From Bacillota bacterium (GTDB taxonomy: Bacteria; Bacillota; Clostridia; Lachnospirales; Lachnospiraceae), in the NCBI GenBank assembly GCA_023392615.1, contig JAEVYT010000036.1, forward strand, positions 186,001 to 250,000: 64,000 nucleotides of DNA, written 5' to 3'. Both the position numbers and the translations under genes were made by a program. How positions within the stretch are numbered: the first letter of the stretch is position 1; every line of letters begins with the position of its first letter. Shown here piece after piece: positions 26,504 through 35,605 of this stretch. The notes beneath the pieces were generated by a model. That model saw nothing but the letters and a program-made list of their open reading frames with translations. It did no database searches and was not told the origin of the DNA.

Positions 26504-27553
26504 TTAATTTATATCGTTATTATCAACTTTTTCTGTCATCTCAGGTTTAATCTCTTCTTCGCTTAGCAGTTCTTCTTGAACCTCAGCTGGCTTATGGTCT
26601 TGATTTTTAGATAATCCATGTACTGAATTCTTCACATTAATATGCTTAATCTTCATCTGAGGAGTAGTAACTGTTACCTTTGGTACTGCTTTAACATAAT
26701 AATAATATACATCATCTTCAAACTGTACATATTCAGCCCCGGAGTAGTCCAGCGTAAGTTTAAAGAAATGAATAATATATACTATTCCGGCTGAAACAAT
26801 CGTACCCAATATCATAGATAATATTTGACCTGTTTGATCCAAAACATAATCACTGATTAAAAAGGCAAGAATACCAACTAGAGCCCCTGCTGCAATAGAA
26901 AATTCAAAAGCATAATCAAACTTCATTCTTCTGACATAATATACTACCAGTAAAACCAGCGCAAAAATTGCAATAGAGATTACCATCTGTTTATTACTAA
27001 TCAATTCATCAATCACATAGATATATGTTTTAAGGATATCCCCGACCGATGTTGTTTGCTGCATGGATACCGCTGTTTTAATCACCTGAAGGAGATAATA
27101 TATGAATAACCCACAGGCAGTTGGTACAACTGCAACCGGAGTTGCAATCACTCCAAGTAAGATCGGTACCATGTAAGGTATTTTAATAAAGTACAAAATT
27201 GGGATAGCAAAAAGCACGTAACCAAGTCTCGGCGTAAATCTTGCAAAAAGTAGATATACAATCAATAATAACAATATAACAATCACTGATAAGAACGGTG
27301 ACACGCTATATACATGAATCACTACCATAACAGCAGCTAGAAGAATCATGACTGCAGATGGTGTGAATGCACTTAACAACGATAATGCTAATACAATCGG
27401 GATAGATCTTAGTCTAGAATCATAGCCAATCTCATAGTTTATAACTAAAAACGAAGTTAATGCAAATATAAATTTAATAACCGGGATTAAATAAGTATCA
27501 TATTTTTGATAAAAATTCTTCACCCTTTCTCGAAATACCAACAATGGCATCAT
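26504..27553 (-). CDS. Multi-spanning membrane protein upstream of cdaA
   Basis: This 349-residue protein has about ten hydrophobic segments between residues 20 and 280 and a hydrophilic, acidic C-terminal tail of about 70 residues (KNQDHKPAEVQEELLSEEEIKPEM). I recognise no catalytic motif or named family. GGGAGG precedes the tandem ATG start. It sits between a small membrane protein gene and cdaA with short gaps, and so is probably co-expressed with c-di-AMP synthesis; a role in envelope or osmotic control is an inference from position only. Confidence 0.75.
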   Translation of the reverse strand: MMPLLVFRERVKNFYQKYDTYLIPVIKFIFALTSFLVINYEIGYDSRLRSIPIVLALSLLSAFTPSAVMILLAAVMVVIHVYSVSPFLSVIVILLLLIVYLLFARFTPRLGYVLFAIPILYFIKIPYMVPILLGVIATPVAVVPTACGLFIYYLLQVIKTAVSMQQTTSVGDILKTYIYVIDELISNKQMVISIAIFALVLLVVYYVRRMKFDYAFEFSIAAGALVGILAFLISDYVLDQTGQILSMILGTIVSAGIVYIIHFFKLTLDYSGAEYVQFEDDVYYYYVKAVPKVTVTTPQMKIKHINVKNSVHGLSKNQDHKPAEVQEELLSEEEIKPEMTEKVDNNDIN

Positions 27554-27572
27554 ATATTAGTTCCTCCCAAAT

Positions 27573-27974
27573 TTAAACTTCCGGTGTGTCTTCATTATAA
27601 AGACTATTCAGACGTTTTAATAGTTTGTAATAACGTCCCAACTTCTTACGGGATCGATTGAACTTGTACGTATATAATAGTGCTGTCCCCGCTCCGTAAA
27701 CAATCAATAGTATAATATAATAAGCTAAAGCTGTCGTTCCGATTGACTTATAATTCAAAACTAATGCATCCTTAATAATTTCTTCTGAGCGATAAAATAT
27801 GATAAATCCTAAAATCAATAGGTAGCCTATTGTAGCAAAGATTATTGATTTTATTACCTCATATCTTACATAGTCCCCTTTAAAATATTTGCTCAAACGG
27901 ATATCTTCTTTTCCCTTTTTTTCTTCATACAGGGCTAGCTTTGTCATAAGTCTAATCTTATCATTATTCACCAT
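27573..27974 (-). CDS. Small two-helix membrane protein, first gene of the cdaA operon
   Basis: The protein begins MVNNDKIRLMTKLALYEEKKGKED and has two hydrophobic helices (about 45-64 and 80-105 from this start) within basic loops (133 residues). No function is known to me. The start at 27974 is preferred because the following charged region looks like the natural N-terminus of this small protein; an upstream in-frame ATG at 28046 would add 24 residues and has only a weak GAAGAA site. It is transcribed toward the 349-residue membrane gene and cdaA. Confidence 0.65.
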   Translation of the reverse strand: MVNNDKIRLMTKLALYEEKKGKEDIRLSKYFKGDYVRYEVIKSIIFATIGYLLILGFIIFYRSEEIIKDALVLNYKSIGTTALAYYIILLIVYGAGTALLYTYKFNRSRKKLGRYYKLLKRLNSLYNEDTPEV

Positions 27975-28113
27975 GATAAATACCATGCCTTTCATCAAAA
28001 CCTGCGAGCTTTGAACTGCAGGCACTTTCTCTAAATATTTCACCATATTTTCTTCAAATATTCACAGCTTGAATCCAAGTGGTCAAACTATGGCAAAGAA
28101 TCGGTTTATAGCT

Positions 28114-28142
28114 ATTATATCATAATCGTTTTTGAATTTCGA
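28114..28142 (-). promoter_or_regulatory. Probable promoter of the cdaA operon
   Basis: A perfect TATAAT (28114-28119) is preceded at 17 bases by TCGAAA (28137-28142), a moderate -35. It lies in the gap 27975-28356. That gap otherwise holds AT-rich sequence, a TGCTATATAGCA palindrome near 28190-28201 and the terminator of the next upstream gene. Confidence 0.5.
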
Positions 28143-28258
28143 GATTTTTTTTATCATTTGGAAATATTGACTATTTTTTCATATAAAATGCTATATAGCA
28201 ATATAAAAACATTTCTATCCATATAAGAAATACAATCTACCAAAATAAATAATAACTA

Positions 28259-28300
28259 GGAAAGAGGGTCCACATATATTCATTTATGGATCCTCTTTCC
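28259..28300 (-). terminator. Terminator after the glycerophosphotransferase gene
   Basis: GGAAAGAGG (28259-28267) pairs with CCTCTTTCC (28292-28300), with further pairing of TCCA and TGGA inside. It lies 57 bases past the stop at 28357. The following minus-strand sequence is A/T-rich but not a strict T-run. Confidence 0.7.
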
Positions 28301-28356
28301 CAGTTATCAAAACTGACTCAAGTAACATCACAACATGTCCTTTTTGTCAGTAAAAA

Positions 28357-31300
28357 TTATTTAATTTTCTTTAATATACGCTTTACCTTACCCTTTAGCT
28401 TTTGAATAAACTTGAATTTAATCATCTTCTTATAAATCCAATACAGTAGCCGAATTGGCTTTGATGACCTAGCAAGAGACACTTTTAACGACTTAGTTTT
28501 CCCTTTTATTGGAACTCCACGTAACTGACCAACAACATCTTTCCATTTTATCGGCGGTGCATATGCAGTTTCTCCGCCATGTAGACTAATCGTCCCTTTA
28601 ATATCTCCAATACTTTCATAGATCATTTGATCTTCAGGTGCTTGTTCAAACCAGTTCAATGAAAAATCAAAAAGCTCTCTTTCGATTCTATCTTCATCTA
28701 ATAGGTTTAGGTTATAAAATGTATCACAGAATTCTACTAAATACTTTTCGGTATAACGATGTAATTCTTCATCACATTTTCTACCAACAATATTTGGCAC
28801 TACTTTATTATCTTTGTAACCGTATGATTTCAAACTCTCATAAGGAAGATTACCTAAAATCAATTCTTCGATGAATGTGATAGACTTAGTATTTGATGAA
28901 AAGTTATAACGAACCGAGGTGCCAATCGTAGGATATATCGTTCTTAGGTAATAGCAAGGCACATCCATATTGGTATTGCTGGCATTTTGTATTAGCCTTG
29001 CAAAACAATCTTGGGTATAGCCTCTTCCCCAATATTCTACAAAAGCAAACTTTTCATTAAAATTCATCTCTTGTTTGAAATATTCATCAACGATTTTTCT
29101 TTGTTTACTTGCAATGTTTAATAATAGGTCTTTATACTTTTGTGAATGTTTACTTGTATTCACAATTGCGTTCAATGTCCGCTTGTCAATGTTATCCATC
29201 GACATAACATTTTGCCACTCCGGGAATATTTGGACAAATTCTTTCTCACTTATGGCTAATGCTTCTAGTAAATCATCAAAATTCTTGACTCCTGTAAAAT
29301 TACCAAAATTATAGAAAAACTCGTCATCGATATGATCGATAAATGATGGAATTCTCCAAACTTTTCTAGATCCATACATGTATTTTGTTTTAATGTTGAG
29401 CTTTTTAATTTTTATGATCTCATCAGCAATAATCTTTAAGTAATGTCCATCTCTTGAGACAAAATATAAGCATTCAGTTCCCTTTTTTACAGCATCCTTA
29501 ACTGCCCAACTAACATAGGGAATTAAATATAAGGAAATATAGGAATGTGCAAATATTTCTTTCGAACCCGTATGATTCTCTCTAAATTTTGCAAACATTC
29601 TAGCAACTAAAAAAGAATCATAACTATTAATTGTTTCGATTAAATTTTGCTCGTATTCACTTAATTGAGTAAGTTTATGAATTTGAGGATTAATCGCTAA
29701 CTGAGCAGGCATTTTCCTATCCGCATGATTATTATCACCATAGTGAATCCATTCTTTAAAATTATAATTCAGAGCCTTATAGACCTCTAAATATAATTTT
29801 TTTGTGCTCTTTTGTACTCCATAATCACTGGACAAAAATAGTGGTAACTTTGTTAAAATAGGATCACATTTTTCTAATAATTTTATTATAAATTCTTTGG
29901 GTAAATACATATCGCTTATCAGTACAACAGTTTCTCCTGACTTAACAAGCTCTTTTAACATATCTATTTTATCATGTATTGGTATAATATTTTCATATTC
30001 TGCTTCTAATTCCCACTGCATCATCATCTCAATTTGCGAGGAACTTAGCGTGTACAAATCAGCCATTCTTTCATATATTTCCCTAAAAGAAATCTCTATC
30101 TTATCACTGTCCCTGACTTCAGTAGTTTTTCTATAATATTCTCTAACATTCGCTTCCGCTTGTCTACGTGCATTTACAAAATTATTTATTAAGTAACTCG
30201 GAAAATCAATATCTGAATTCTGCATCTTCTCCTTCACATAGTAGAATATTGAAATCGGAAAAAGCGATTTTCTTTCAATTAATGTATCAAATATGTCAAA
30301 ACTATATAACGGACGCAATCCCTTATCTTTAATTTCGTATTTTAAGGTTTCATCTATAATATGATCAAATGATTCCGGTGTCGTATATTCCCAGAACAAT
30401 TTCTCTATTTCTTCTCTCTTGCTGGTATTATCTTCTTTATAATTGCTTAATGTTTCAATTAAGCTATCAAAATCATCACATATTTTACCACAAGTCATTT
30501 CTTTATAATCAAAAACCGATTCTCTCATGGAACCATCATTATAATCAAAGAAGTATCTTATGAAGTTTGGAACACCAGCGGATAACATATCATAAAAGAT
30601 TGAGGAATAATCAACAATCGCCAAATCAATTTGATCAAATACTTCATAAAAATCCTTGGAATTATCCCAAAATAATAGATTTTTACAATCTCCATAATGT
30701 TCCTTTAACTGATTATATTGAAAATCCTGTGCCATTAAAGGATGCATTTTAAAGATTAATAACATCTTTTCTTCTTCTAATTTTTTAATTAATCGTTCAA
30801 TATTAGGAATCGCTTTTAACATAAAATCTTGCATAGCATGGTCACGATATGTCGGCGCATAAACAGCGATCCTTGTATCTTTGGACAATCCTTTTTCTTT
30901 CAGTATATCATGGTTATAGGAAGCGAACTTGAATTTTTGATTATGCATACAGCACGGATATCCGCCCCTGATGACTTGATAATCATCCACTCCACATTGT
31001 TCTTTAAAATGTGCTTCCATTAATGGTGAAGTAACTAAAAATAATTGATTGTTAGAATACAAATCATTATATTTAATATATTTTTTAGCAATTCTTTCAA
31101 ACAACATTCCCGAACTCAATTTACGCTCAATCGATTTACAACCGACTCCATGCCATAAGTTCAATATTTTTGCTCCACGTATACTTGCCGGGAACACCTC
31201 TTTTACTTGATTACAAACAAAAACACCGGCCTTAGCTTTAATCGCCATTCCGCTTTTTGATCTGTATGTGTATGCCCTAAATCCGAGCTTTCTAATAAAC

Positions 31301-31452
31301 TTTACAGTATTGGGGTCATCACAATACCAGTATGCTTTGATATCTTTTCTAAACTTATTAATATAAATAAACAACCATTTTGGATTTCCTGTAAAATCAT
31401 TCTTATCATTGAAAACCCATATATTGTTGTCTCTTTGAACATTTTTATTCAT
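28357..31452 (-). CDS. CDP-glycerol glycerophosphotransferase fused to HAD-like and C-terminal domains
   Basis: This 1031-residue protein probably builds a glycerophosphate-containing wall polymer. Residues about 1-370 match the teichoic-acid glycerophosphotransferase family (TagB/TagF type), with ILNLWHGVGCKSIERK, VYAPTYRDHA and DLAIVDYSSIFYDML. A segment RPLYSFDIFDTLIERKSLFPISIF begins a HAD-type phosphohydrolase-like domain (about 385-620) that includes VVLISDMYLP and WIHYGDNNHADRKMP. The last 400 residues (FVEYWGRGYTQDC and following) are not recognised. It ends strongly basic (KKMIKFKFIQKLKGKVKRILKKIK), suggesting membrane contact. It stands alone between a terminator and an AT-rich gap. 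Confidence 0.85.
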   Translation of the reverse strand: MNKNVQRDNNIWVFNDKNDFTGNPKWLFIYINKFRKDIKAYWYCDDPNTVKFIRKLGFRAYTYRSKSGMAIKAKAGVFVCNQVKEVFPASIRGAKILNLWHGVGCKSIERKLSSGMLFERIAKKYIKYNDLYSNNQLFLVTSPLMEAHFKEQCGVDDYQVIRGGYPCCMHNQKFKFASYNHDILKEKGLSKDTRIAVYAPTYRDHAMQDFMLKAIPNIERLIKKLEEEKMLLIFKMHPLMAQDFQYNQLKEHYGDCKNLLFWDNSKDFYEVFDQIDLAIVDYSSIFYDMLSAGVPNFIRYFFDYNDGSMRESVFDYKEMTCGKICDDFDSLIETLSNYKEDNTSKREEIEKLFWEYTTPESFDHIIDETLKYEIKDKGLRPLYSFDIFDTLIERKSLFPISIFYYVKEKMQNSDIDFPSYLINNFVNARRQAEANVREYYRKTTEVRDSDKIEISFREIYERMADLYTLSSSQIEMMMQWELEAEYENIIPIHDKIDMLKELVKSGETVVLISDMYLPKEFIIKLLEKCDPILTKLPLFLSSDYGVQKSTKKLYLEVYKALNYNFKEWIHYGDNNHADRKMPAQLAINPQIHKLTQLSEYEQNLIETINSYDSFLVARMFAKFRENHTGSKEIFAHSYISLYLIPYVSWAVKDAVKKGTECLYFVSRDGHYLKIIADEIIKIKKLNIKTKYMYGSRKVWRIPSFIDHIDDEFFYNFGNFTGVKNFDDLLEALAISEKEFVQIFPEWQNVMSMDNIDKRTLNAIVNTSKHSQKYKDLLLNIASKQRKIVDEYFKQEMNFNEKFAFVEYWGRGYTQDCFARLIQNASNTNMDVPCYYLRTIYPTIGTSVRYNFSSNTKSITFIEELILGNLPYESLKSYGYKDNKVVPNIVGRKCDEELHRYTEKYLVEFCDTFYNLNLLDEDRIERELFDFSLNWFEQAPEDQMIYESIGDIKGTISLHGGETAYAPPIKWKDVVGQLRGVPIKGKTKSLKVSLARSSKPIRLLYWIYKKMIKFKFIQKLKGKVKRILKKIK

Positions 31453-32009
31453 TTTTTTTCTCCTAAATTTTTTGATTATACTTGTTCTTCAGCAAGTTAC
31501 TGTCTTATAATAACTTCTGATATATTCATATTTAATCAAGTAATTTGAAATATTATTATACTTTGATAAAATGTGCATCATGATCAAACAAAGTTTATTA
31601 TCGATGTATATTATAAAACTCACTTGTAAAAGAATAAATCAGGGCATAAATGACTGATTTATAAAAACCATCAAACTAAGCAGAAGTATTATTAAAATAA
31701 TTATAATTGGTGATTTATATTTATTATCCTTCTATATCCCCACAAATCCCGTACTATTATATCGAATTTCAACAAAAATGTAAAGTTCATTTTTAAATGC
31801 ACCTAGGTTTTATCTATACATTACAATTATTATTATTATTTTCTTGGTTTATTCATTCAGCAATATGGAGGTTTGAAACTTCTTTTCATTTGTAAGTTAC
31901 CTCCAATTTTATATATAGTTAATCGCGGAATTTTTGCTTCTATAACAGAAACTCTCAGACTTTCATTTTATTAATCGGACATCATATCGTGTCAGAAATG
32001 TATCCCTAT
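31453..32009. other. 557-base AT-rich gap with one hairpin
   Basis: No credible gene is visible. TGGAGGT (31866-31872) can pair with ACCTCCA (31899-31905), followed on the plus strand by ATTTTATA. Read on the minus strand, this hairpin holds GGAGGT 9 bases before an ATG that opens a 10-codon ORF (MKRSFKPPYC), which may be chance. The remainder is AT-rich, and I see no tRNA or riboswitch. Confidence 0.4.
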
Positions 32010-32219
32010 CTACAATTTCTTAGGATAGTAGCATACACCCACCTCTAACGCACGAGGCTTTTCCTGATGGATGTCAGCATAGATACAGTACCACCTCTCT
32101 TTGGTAGGAGCCCCACCTCGAGGAATAAATACCGGACAGCTTTGATGGGACCATACATTACCATCACGGTTGGGAGCATCAAGATGTTGATCCTCTCTTC
32201 TTCTTGTTGTTTCACTCAT
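32010..32219 (-). CDS. Small hypothetical protein with a sequestered ribosome site
   Basis: This 69-residue protein starts MSETTRRREDQHLDAPNRDG, contains SHQSCPVFIPRGGAPTKERWYC and ends ALEVGVCYYPKKL. It is soluble and has three cysteines; I recognise no family. GAGGGGAG lies about 8 bases before the ATG, but that site is the 3' arm of a 19-base-pair hairpin (32222-32285). The base composition is less AT-rich than its neighbours, which suggests import. It could be a stress-related or toxin/immunity-like small protein; no function is claimed. Confidence 0.6.
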   Translation of the reverse strand: MSETTRRREDQHLDAPNRDGNVWSHQSCPVFIPRGGAPTKERWYCIYADIHQEKPRALEVGVCYYPKKL

Positions 32220-32221
32220 AA

Positions 32222-32285
32222 AAATACTCCCCTCTATTTTTAGCGTTCCTACTGGGAGGATAGCACAAAATAGAGAGGAGTATTT
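32222..32285 (-). promoter_or_regulatory. 19-bp hairpin covering the Shine-Dalgarno of the small gene
   Basis: On the minus strand the arm AAATACTCCTCTCTATTTT (32285-32267) pairs with AAAATAGAGGGGAGTATTT (32240-32222) along 19 positions with one U-G wobble. The second arm contains the GAGGGGAG ribosome site of the gene at 32219. The 26-base loop holds TCCT/AGGA. As RNA this would block initiation unless melted or bound, which suggests translational control. Confidence 0.7.
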
Positions 32286-32382
32286 AAAATTTGCTTAAAA
32301 GTATCATTTTTCTACCTAATGTTAGTAAAATTTACAAAATCATCGTTACAACTTTGCTTTTACAACTAAACCAATGCTAAAT

Positions 32383-32565
32383 TTATACCAGTTTCAACAA
32401 TAATGGCAAAAACGAAACTAAAGCAAGAATAATAAAAACTATTCTAAGTTTCATTACTGTCTTAGCAACAGCTTCGTCGCCCTGTGCTTTTACCTTCTTG
32501 CTTACAATAGAACTAGGCTTAACAAAACTTAAAATTACGACTATTATCGCTAATATCTGAAGCAT
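32383..32565 (-). CDS. Small two-helix membrane protein
   Basis: This 60-residue protein has two hydrophobic segments (about 2-15, ILAIIVVILSFV, and 44-59, VFIILALVSFLPLLL) joined by a basic/acidic loop SKKVKAQGDEAVAKTVMKLR. AAGGAGG lies 7 bases before the ATG at 32565; a TTG two codons upstream is an alternative start. No family is recognised. It lies in the accessory zone, just downstream of a broken LXG fragment. Confidence 0.6.
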   Translation of the reverse strand: MLQILAIIVVILSFVKPSSIVSKKVKAQGDEAVAKTVMKLRIVFIILALVSFLPLLLKLV

Positions 32566-32610
32566 CTGCAATCCTCCTTCTTTAGTATTATATCGTATTG
32601 TATCTTTCTC

Positions 32611-32700
32611 AATACTGGCCTCTCCATTAACCGCTTATGATACAGGAACACAAAGACCCGCAGCAGCCATGTCAAGATTTCCACATATATAATAGGCCTC
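32611..32700 (-). pseudogene. Remnant of an LXG-toxin middle region
   Basis: The minus strand, in one frame with an internal stop, reads AYYICGNLDMAAAGLCVPVS, a stop, then AVNGEASIE. The intact LXG toxin at 37513-39525 contains AYDLWGNLNMTVAGLCVPVS followed by QSINGVAGASN. The match over about 28 residues shows this is a decayed piece of a homologous toxin gene. Confidence 0.75.
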
Positions 32701-32715
32701 TCTGGTAAAGTCACC

Positions 32716-32751
32716 TATCATGGATTACTTCACTTCGTGAGAACCATTATA
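32716..32751. repeat. Palindromic repeat, copy A
   Basis: TATCATGG and CCATTATA arms flank an inner TCACTTCGTGA palindrome. A near-identical element lies at 36710-36745. Copy A lies immediately past the stop of the lipoprotein gene (32753) and may act as its 3' hairpin. Confidence 0.55.
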
Positions 32752-32752
32752 T

Positions 32753-33364
32753 TTATAATTTGAAATAAACAAATCCTTTTCCACTGTCATTAATAGTGAA
32801 ATCAAAATCTGCTTTCAGTAAGTTATTATACCCTTTTTTTAAAGAGCAGCCAACGTACCATCCTGTATATTCCTTTTTCGCTGGTTCTGAGCCAGTAACC
32901 CATAATTCGCTGCCGATTGATTGACCAATGGATTCGGCTAACATAGAACCAGTACCTCCACCTATAATATCAGTATTGCTTGACATAAAGGAAAACGATG
33001 GAAGAAATTCTCTGGGACTCGCATCTTCAGTATCTTGCTTTTCTACAATAATATCCTTAAATGAGATACTATATTTAAATACAACATAAGTTAGCATATC
33101 ATTGCCTATGTCTGATTCTTTAATGCCATTGCTTTCAGCCCAAGCTACAGCATCCTTCCCTTTTAATACTTTTTCTATTTTCATGGTTGCGGTTGCTTTA
33201 AGAACATCTCCTAAATAGGAGTGATCAATTTTTCCAGTGTACGCTGAGCCTACTTTGATGGGGTTTCCTATTGTCCCAATATCTCCTGTGGGTTTAGCTG
33301 AGCATGAATTCATACAAGTACACGTAATTATGATAAGTAACATAAACATAAAAAATCTTTTCAT
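32753..33364 (-). CDS. Hypothetical lipoprotein
   Basis: This 203-residue protein has a lipoprotein signal (MKRFFMFMLLIIITCTCMNSC, the lipobox Cys at about 21) and a mature part beginning SAKPTGDIGTIGNPIKVGSAYTG. It shows beta-rich, extracellular-type sequence with no recognised enzyme motif; TGWYVGCSLKKGYNNLLKADFDF near the end resembles DUF4352-like strand patterns, but I am not sure. AAGGAAGGG precedes the start. It lies between the small membrane protein and the DUF2207-like/LemA pair on the same strand, with 181 bases of AT-rich gap upstream. Confidence 0.7.
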   Translation of the reverse strand: MKRFFMFMLLIIITCTCMNSCSAKPTGDIGTIGNPIKVGSAYTGKIDHSYLGDVLKATATMKIEKVLKGKDAVAWAESNGIKESDIGNDMLTYVVFKYSISFKDIIVEKQDTEDASPREFLPSFSFMSSNTDIIGGGTGSMLAESIGQSIGSELWVTGSEPAKKEYTGWYVGCSLKKGYNNLLKADFDFTINDSGKGFVYFKL

Positions 33365-33545
33365 TTCAAATCCCTTCCTTCTTTAGTTATTACACTTAAT
33401 AAAATATTACAATTGCTTCACAAAAAACCATACATCTTCTAAAACATTACAGGTTATATCAGCTTGTAAATCAAATATTTACATATATTAAAAGTAAAGC
33501 AATAAAGGCTAAAATATTTATCTATTATGTTTAAATCGCTTTTTG

Positions 33546-34796
33546 CTATATTCCATTTCTCACCAGATACTTTTCTATCAGAACATCCTCAAGCTTTACA
33601 TTTACATCCAATGCAACTGCGTAAATCAAATAGTATTCCCAAAGAACAAGCTCTGCCTCCGTTCGTTCCCTAATTTGAGAATAATCCTTCAAATAATTTT
33701 TTAGGGCATATGCCTTATTAAGTAACGCTCTGCCCTTTATGGTTCTGGTGTAATTTTTATTAAAGTAACATATCTGTTCTACAAATAGATATACCCCAAA
33801 TAAAACAAAAAACGCAAAAAATCCTATGATTATATTAGTAAGAATGTTTAAAAATAGAGCCTTTCTCACTGCACTGTACTGAAGTTTATCCGCCCTTATT
33901 TCTTTATAATTATAATCAAAACTGCCGTCAGACATTTCCCTGTGATAATAATCGTTCATATTCTTTATTTCATTGTAATATAAGTCTTCTATCTCATCAT
34001 CATGATTTAGCTGAATATAAGCATATCCATCATCCTCCTGATAAACTTTATAATTATTATGGGTATATGCATCCAACCATAAAGAGAAAACAAATACGAT
34101 GAACGGTATGCAGATAGCAACTGCCATTTTAAAAATCCTAAAGAAAACCCCGCCATAATTTTTAGTAAGATACTTGCTATTCATCGTTTCATGTTCAACT
34201 GTTTTCCTGTAAAGAGTCTTATCAAAAGTATGATTTCTAATTAAATTCAAAACCATCCTCTCGCTACATGAAAGCTCCAAATCATCCTTCATGGTACATA
34301 TAAAGTAATCTTCTTTTTCCTCTATGAAAGCAGCAAGCTTTAACTTTAATATAGTAGCTGCAATACTCTTTCTCATATCCATTTCCAGCTTTGAGGCAAA
34401 CATTAAGACAGCAGGCGACACCTTATCCAAATCACCACGGTAATAATCAAACTCATCATTTCTTTTTATAACCGCGTTTTTTCTAACACGAAGGGCACGA
34501 AAAATCCTCCTCAAAAAATGAATCAGTATTATCCACATGAACGGAGTAAACATAAAAATAAGACCGGAATACAACAAATAATCTCCCGAATATATCATAT
34601 ATTCCACCGAATAATGATCCTCGAAATCAAAGGGCTCCATTCTCACAATCCAGCAGATAAGAATGAATAAAAAAGCAATTAAAACTAACAGTACATTTAA
34701 CAATATACTTCTTTTCTTACTAATCTTAATTAGATTAGCTTTATGTATTAACGCATACACAGCCGGAATTATCACCAAACCAATCACTAGTGGCAT
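33546..34796 (-). CDS. DUF2207-like membrane protein, N-terminal domain missing
   Basis: This 416-residue protein has two N-terminal helices, a third at about 72-95, a cytoplasmic domain, and two more helix regions at about 222-243 and 312-335. The cytoplasmic parts YYRGDLDKVSPAVLMFASKLEMDMRKSIAATILKLKLAAFIEE and ELVLWEYYLIYAVALDVNVKLEDVL match the DUF2207 family pattern. Full DUF2207 proteins begin with a large extracellular domain, which is absent here. The family is often paired with LemA, as here (LemA 31 bases upstream). Function is unknown, probably envelope-related. Confidence 0.7.
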   Translation of the reverse strand: MPLVIGLVIIPAVYALIHKANLIKISKKRSILLNVLLVLIAFLFILICWIVRMEPFDFEDHYSVEYMIYSGDYLLYSGLIFMFTPFMWIILIHFLRRIFRALRVRKNAVIKRNDEFDYYRGDLDKVSPAVLMFASKLEMDMRKSIAATILKLKLAAFIEEKEDYFICTMKDDLELSCSERMVLNLIRNHTFDKTLYRKTVEHETMNSKYLTKNYGGVFFRIFKMAVAICIPFIVFVFSLWLDAYTHNNYKVYQEDDGYAYIQLNHDDEIEDLYYNEIKNMNDYYHREMSDGSFDYNYKEIRADKLQYSAVRKALFLNILTNIIIGFFAFFVLFGVYLFVEQICYFNKNYTRTIKGRALLNKAYALKNYLKDYSQIRERTEAELVLWEYYLIYAVALDVNVKLEDVLIEKYLVRNGI

Positions 34797-34827
34797 AACA
34801 ATTCCTCCCTATTAATTATTAAACTCC

Positions 34828-35376
34828 TTAAAATTTAACCTTGACACTGGTTTTTGCCTCTGCTTCTTCTATCTGATATAGTGTCGTTTCCTTAAATCCA
34901 AATATTTTCGCAAATATATTAGAAGGAAATAGCTCTATCTTTGTATTGTATTTGGTGACAGTATCATTATAAAACTGCCTTGAAAACGCAATCTGTAACT
35001 CAATATCACTTAACTTTGTCTGTAATAGGATAAAGTTTTGATTTGCCTTTAATTCCGGATAATTTTCAACAACAGCCATAACAGATTTTAGTGCGGCACT
35101 CAACAGTTTGTTTGCACTATTTTTATCGTCTATGGTCTGTGCATTTACCCACATTGTACGGAGCTTCACAATATTCTCCAATACTGCTGATTCATGAACG
35201 GCATATGCTTTTACCGTCTCCACAAGATTCGGTATTAAATCAAATCTTTTCTGAAGCTGAACATCTATCTGACTCCATGCATTTTTTGTTCTCAGTTTTA
35301 ACTTAACCAAACTGTTATAATTTACAACAACAATAGCTAAAGCCAAAATAATAACGGTTATCACAATATAAATCAT
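34828..35376 (-). CDS. LemA family protein
   Basis: The 182-residue protein has one N-terminal membrane helix (MIYIVITVIILALAIVVVNYN) followed by a helical cytoplasmic or external domain with the LemA hallmarks NAWSQIDVQLQKRFDLIPNLVETVKAYA and AENYPELKAN-like VVENYPELKANQNF, then IAFSRQFYNDTVTKYNTKIELFPSNIFA. Length and pattern are typical. AAGGGTG precedes the start. It is transcribed toward the DUF2207-like gene, a conserved pairing of unknown role. Confidence 0.92.
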   Translation of the reverse strand: MIYIVITVIILALAIVVVNYNSLVKLKLRTKNAWSQIDVQLQKRFDLIPNLVETVKAYAVHESAVLENIVKLRTMWVNAQTIDDKNSANKLLSAALKSVMAVVENYPELKANQNFILLQTKLSDIELQIAFSRQFYNDTVTKYNTKIELFPSNIFAKIFGFKETTLYQIEEAEAKTSVKVKF

Positions 35377-35560
35377 TTTATCACCCTTTACCTTTCAAAT
35401 TTTTACGCAAATTTTTATTTCGCATTTAGCAAACTGATTGCAAAACAACGCAGTTTATTTATAGGTAAATATTACCTTATACTACAAAAATTGTCAATAA
35501 CAGACTATTTTTATCGCCTTTGTCTATTGGTACTGTCCCACTTGAGTATAGCTCTAACGC

Positions 35561-35605
35561 AAAAAGGCACTTACTTCTAGTTTTTCAACTAAACGTAAGT
35601 GCCTT
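35561..35605 (-). terminator. Terminator downstream of the toxin-module graveyard
   Basis: AAGGCACTTAC (35564-35574) pairs with GTAAGTGCCTT (35595-35605) and an inner TTTAGT/ACTA stem. The minus-strand reading ends in TTTTTG. It separates the LXG region from lemA. Confidence 0.85.
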
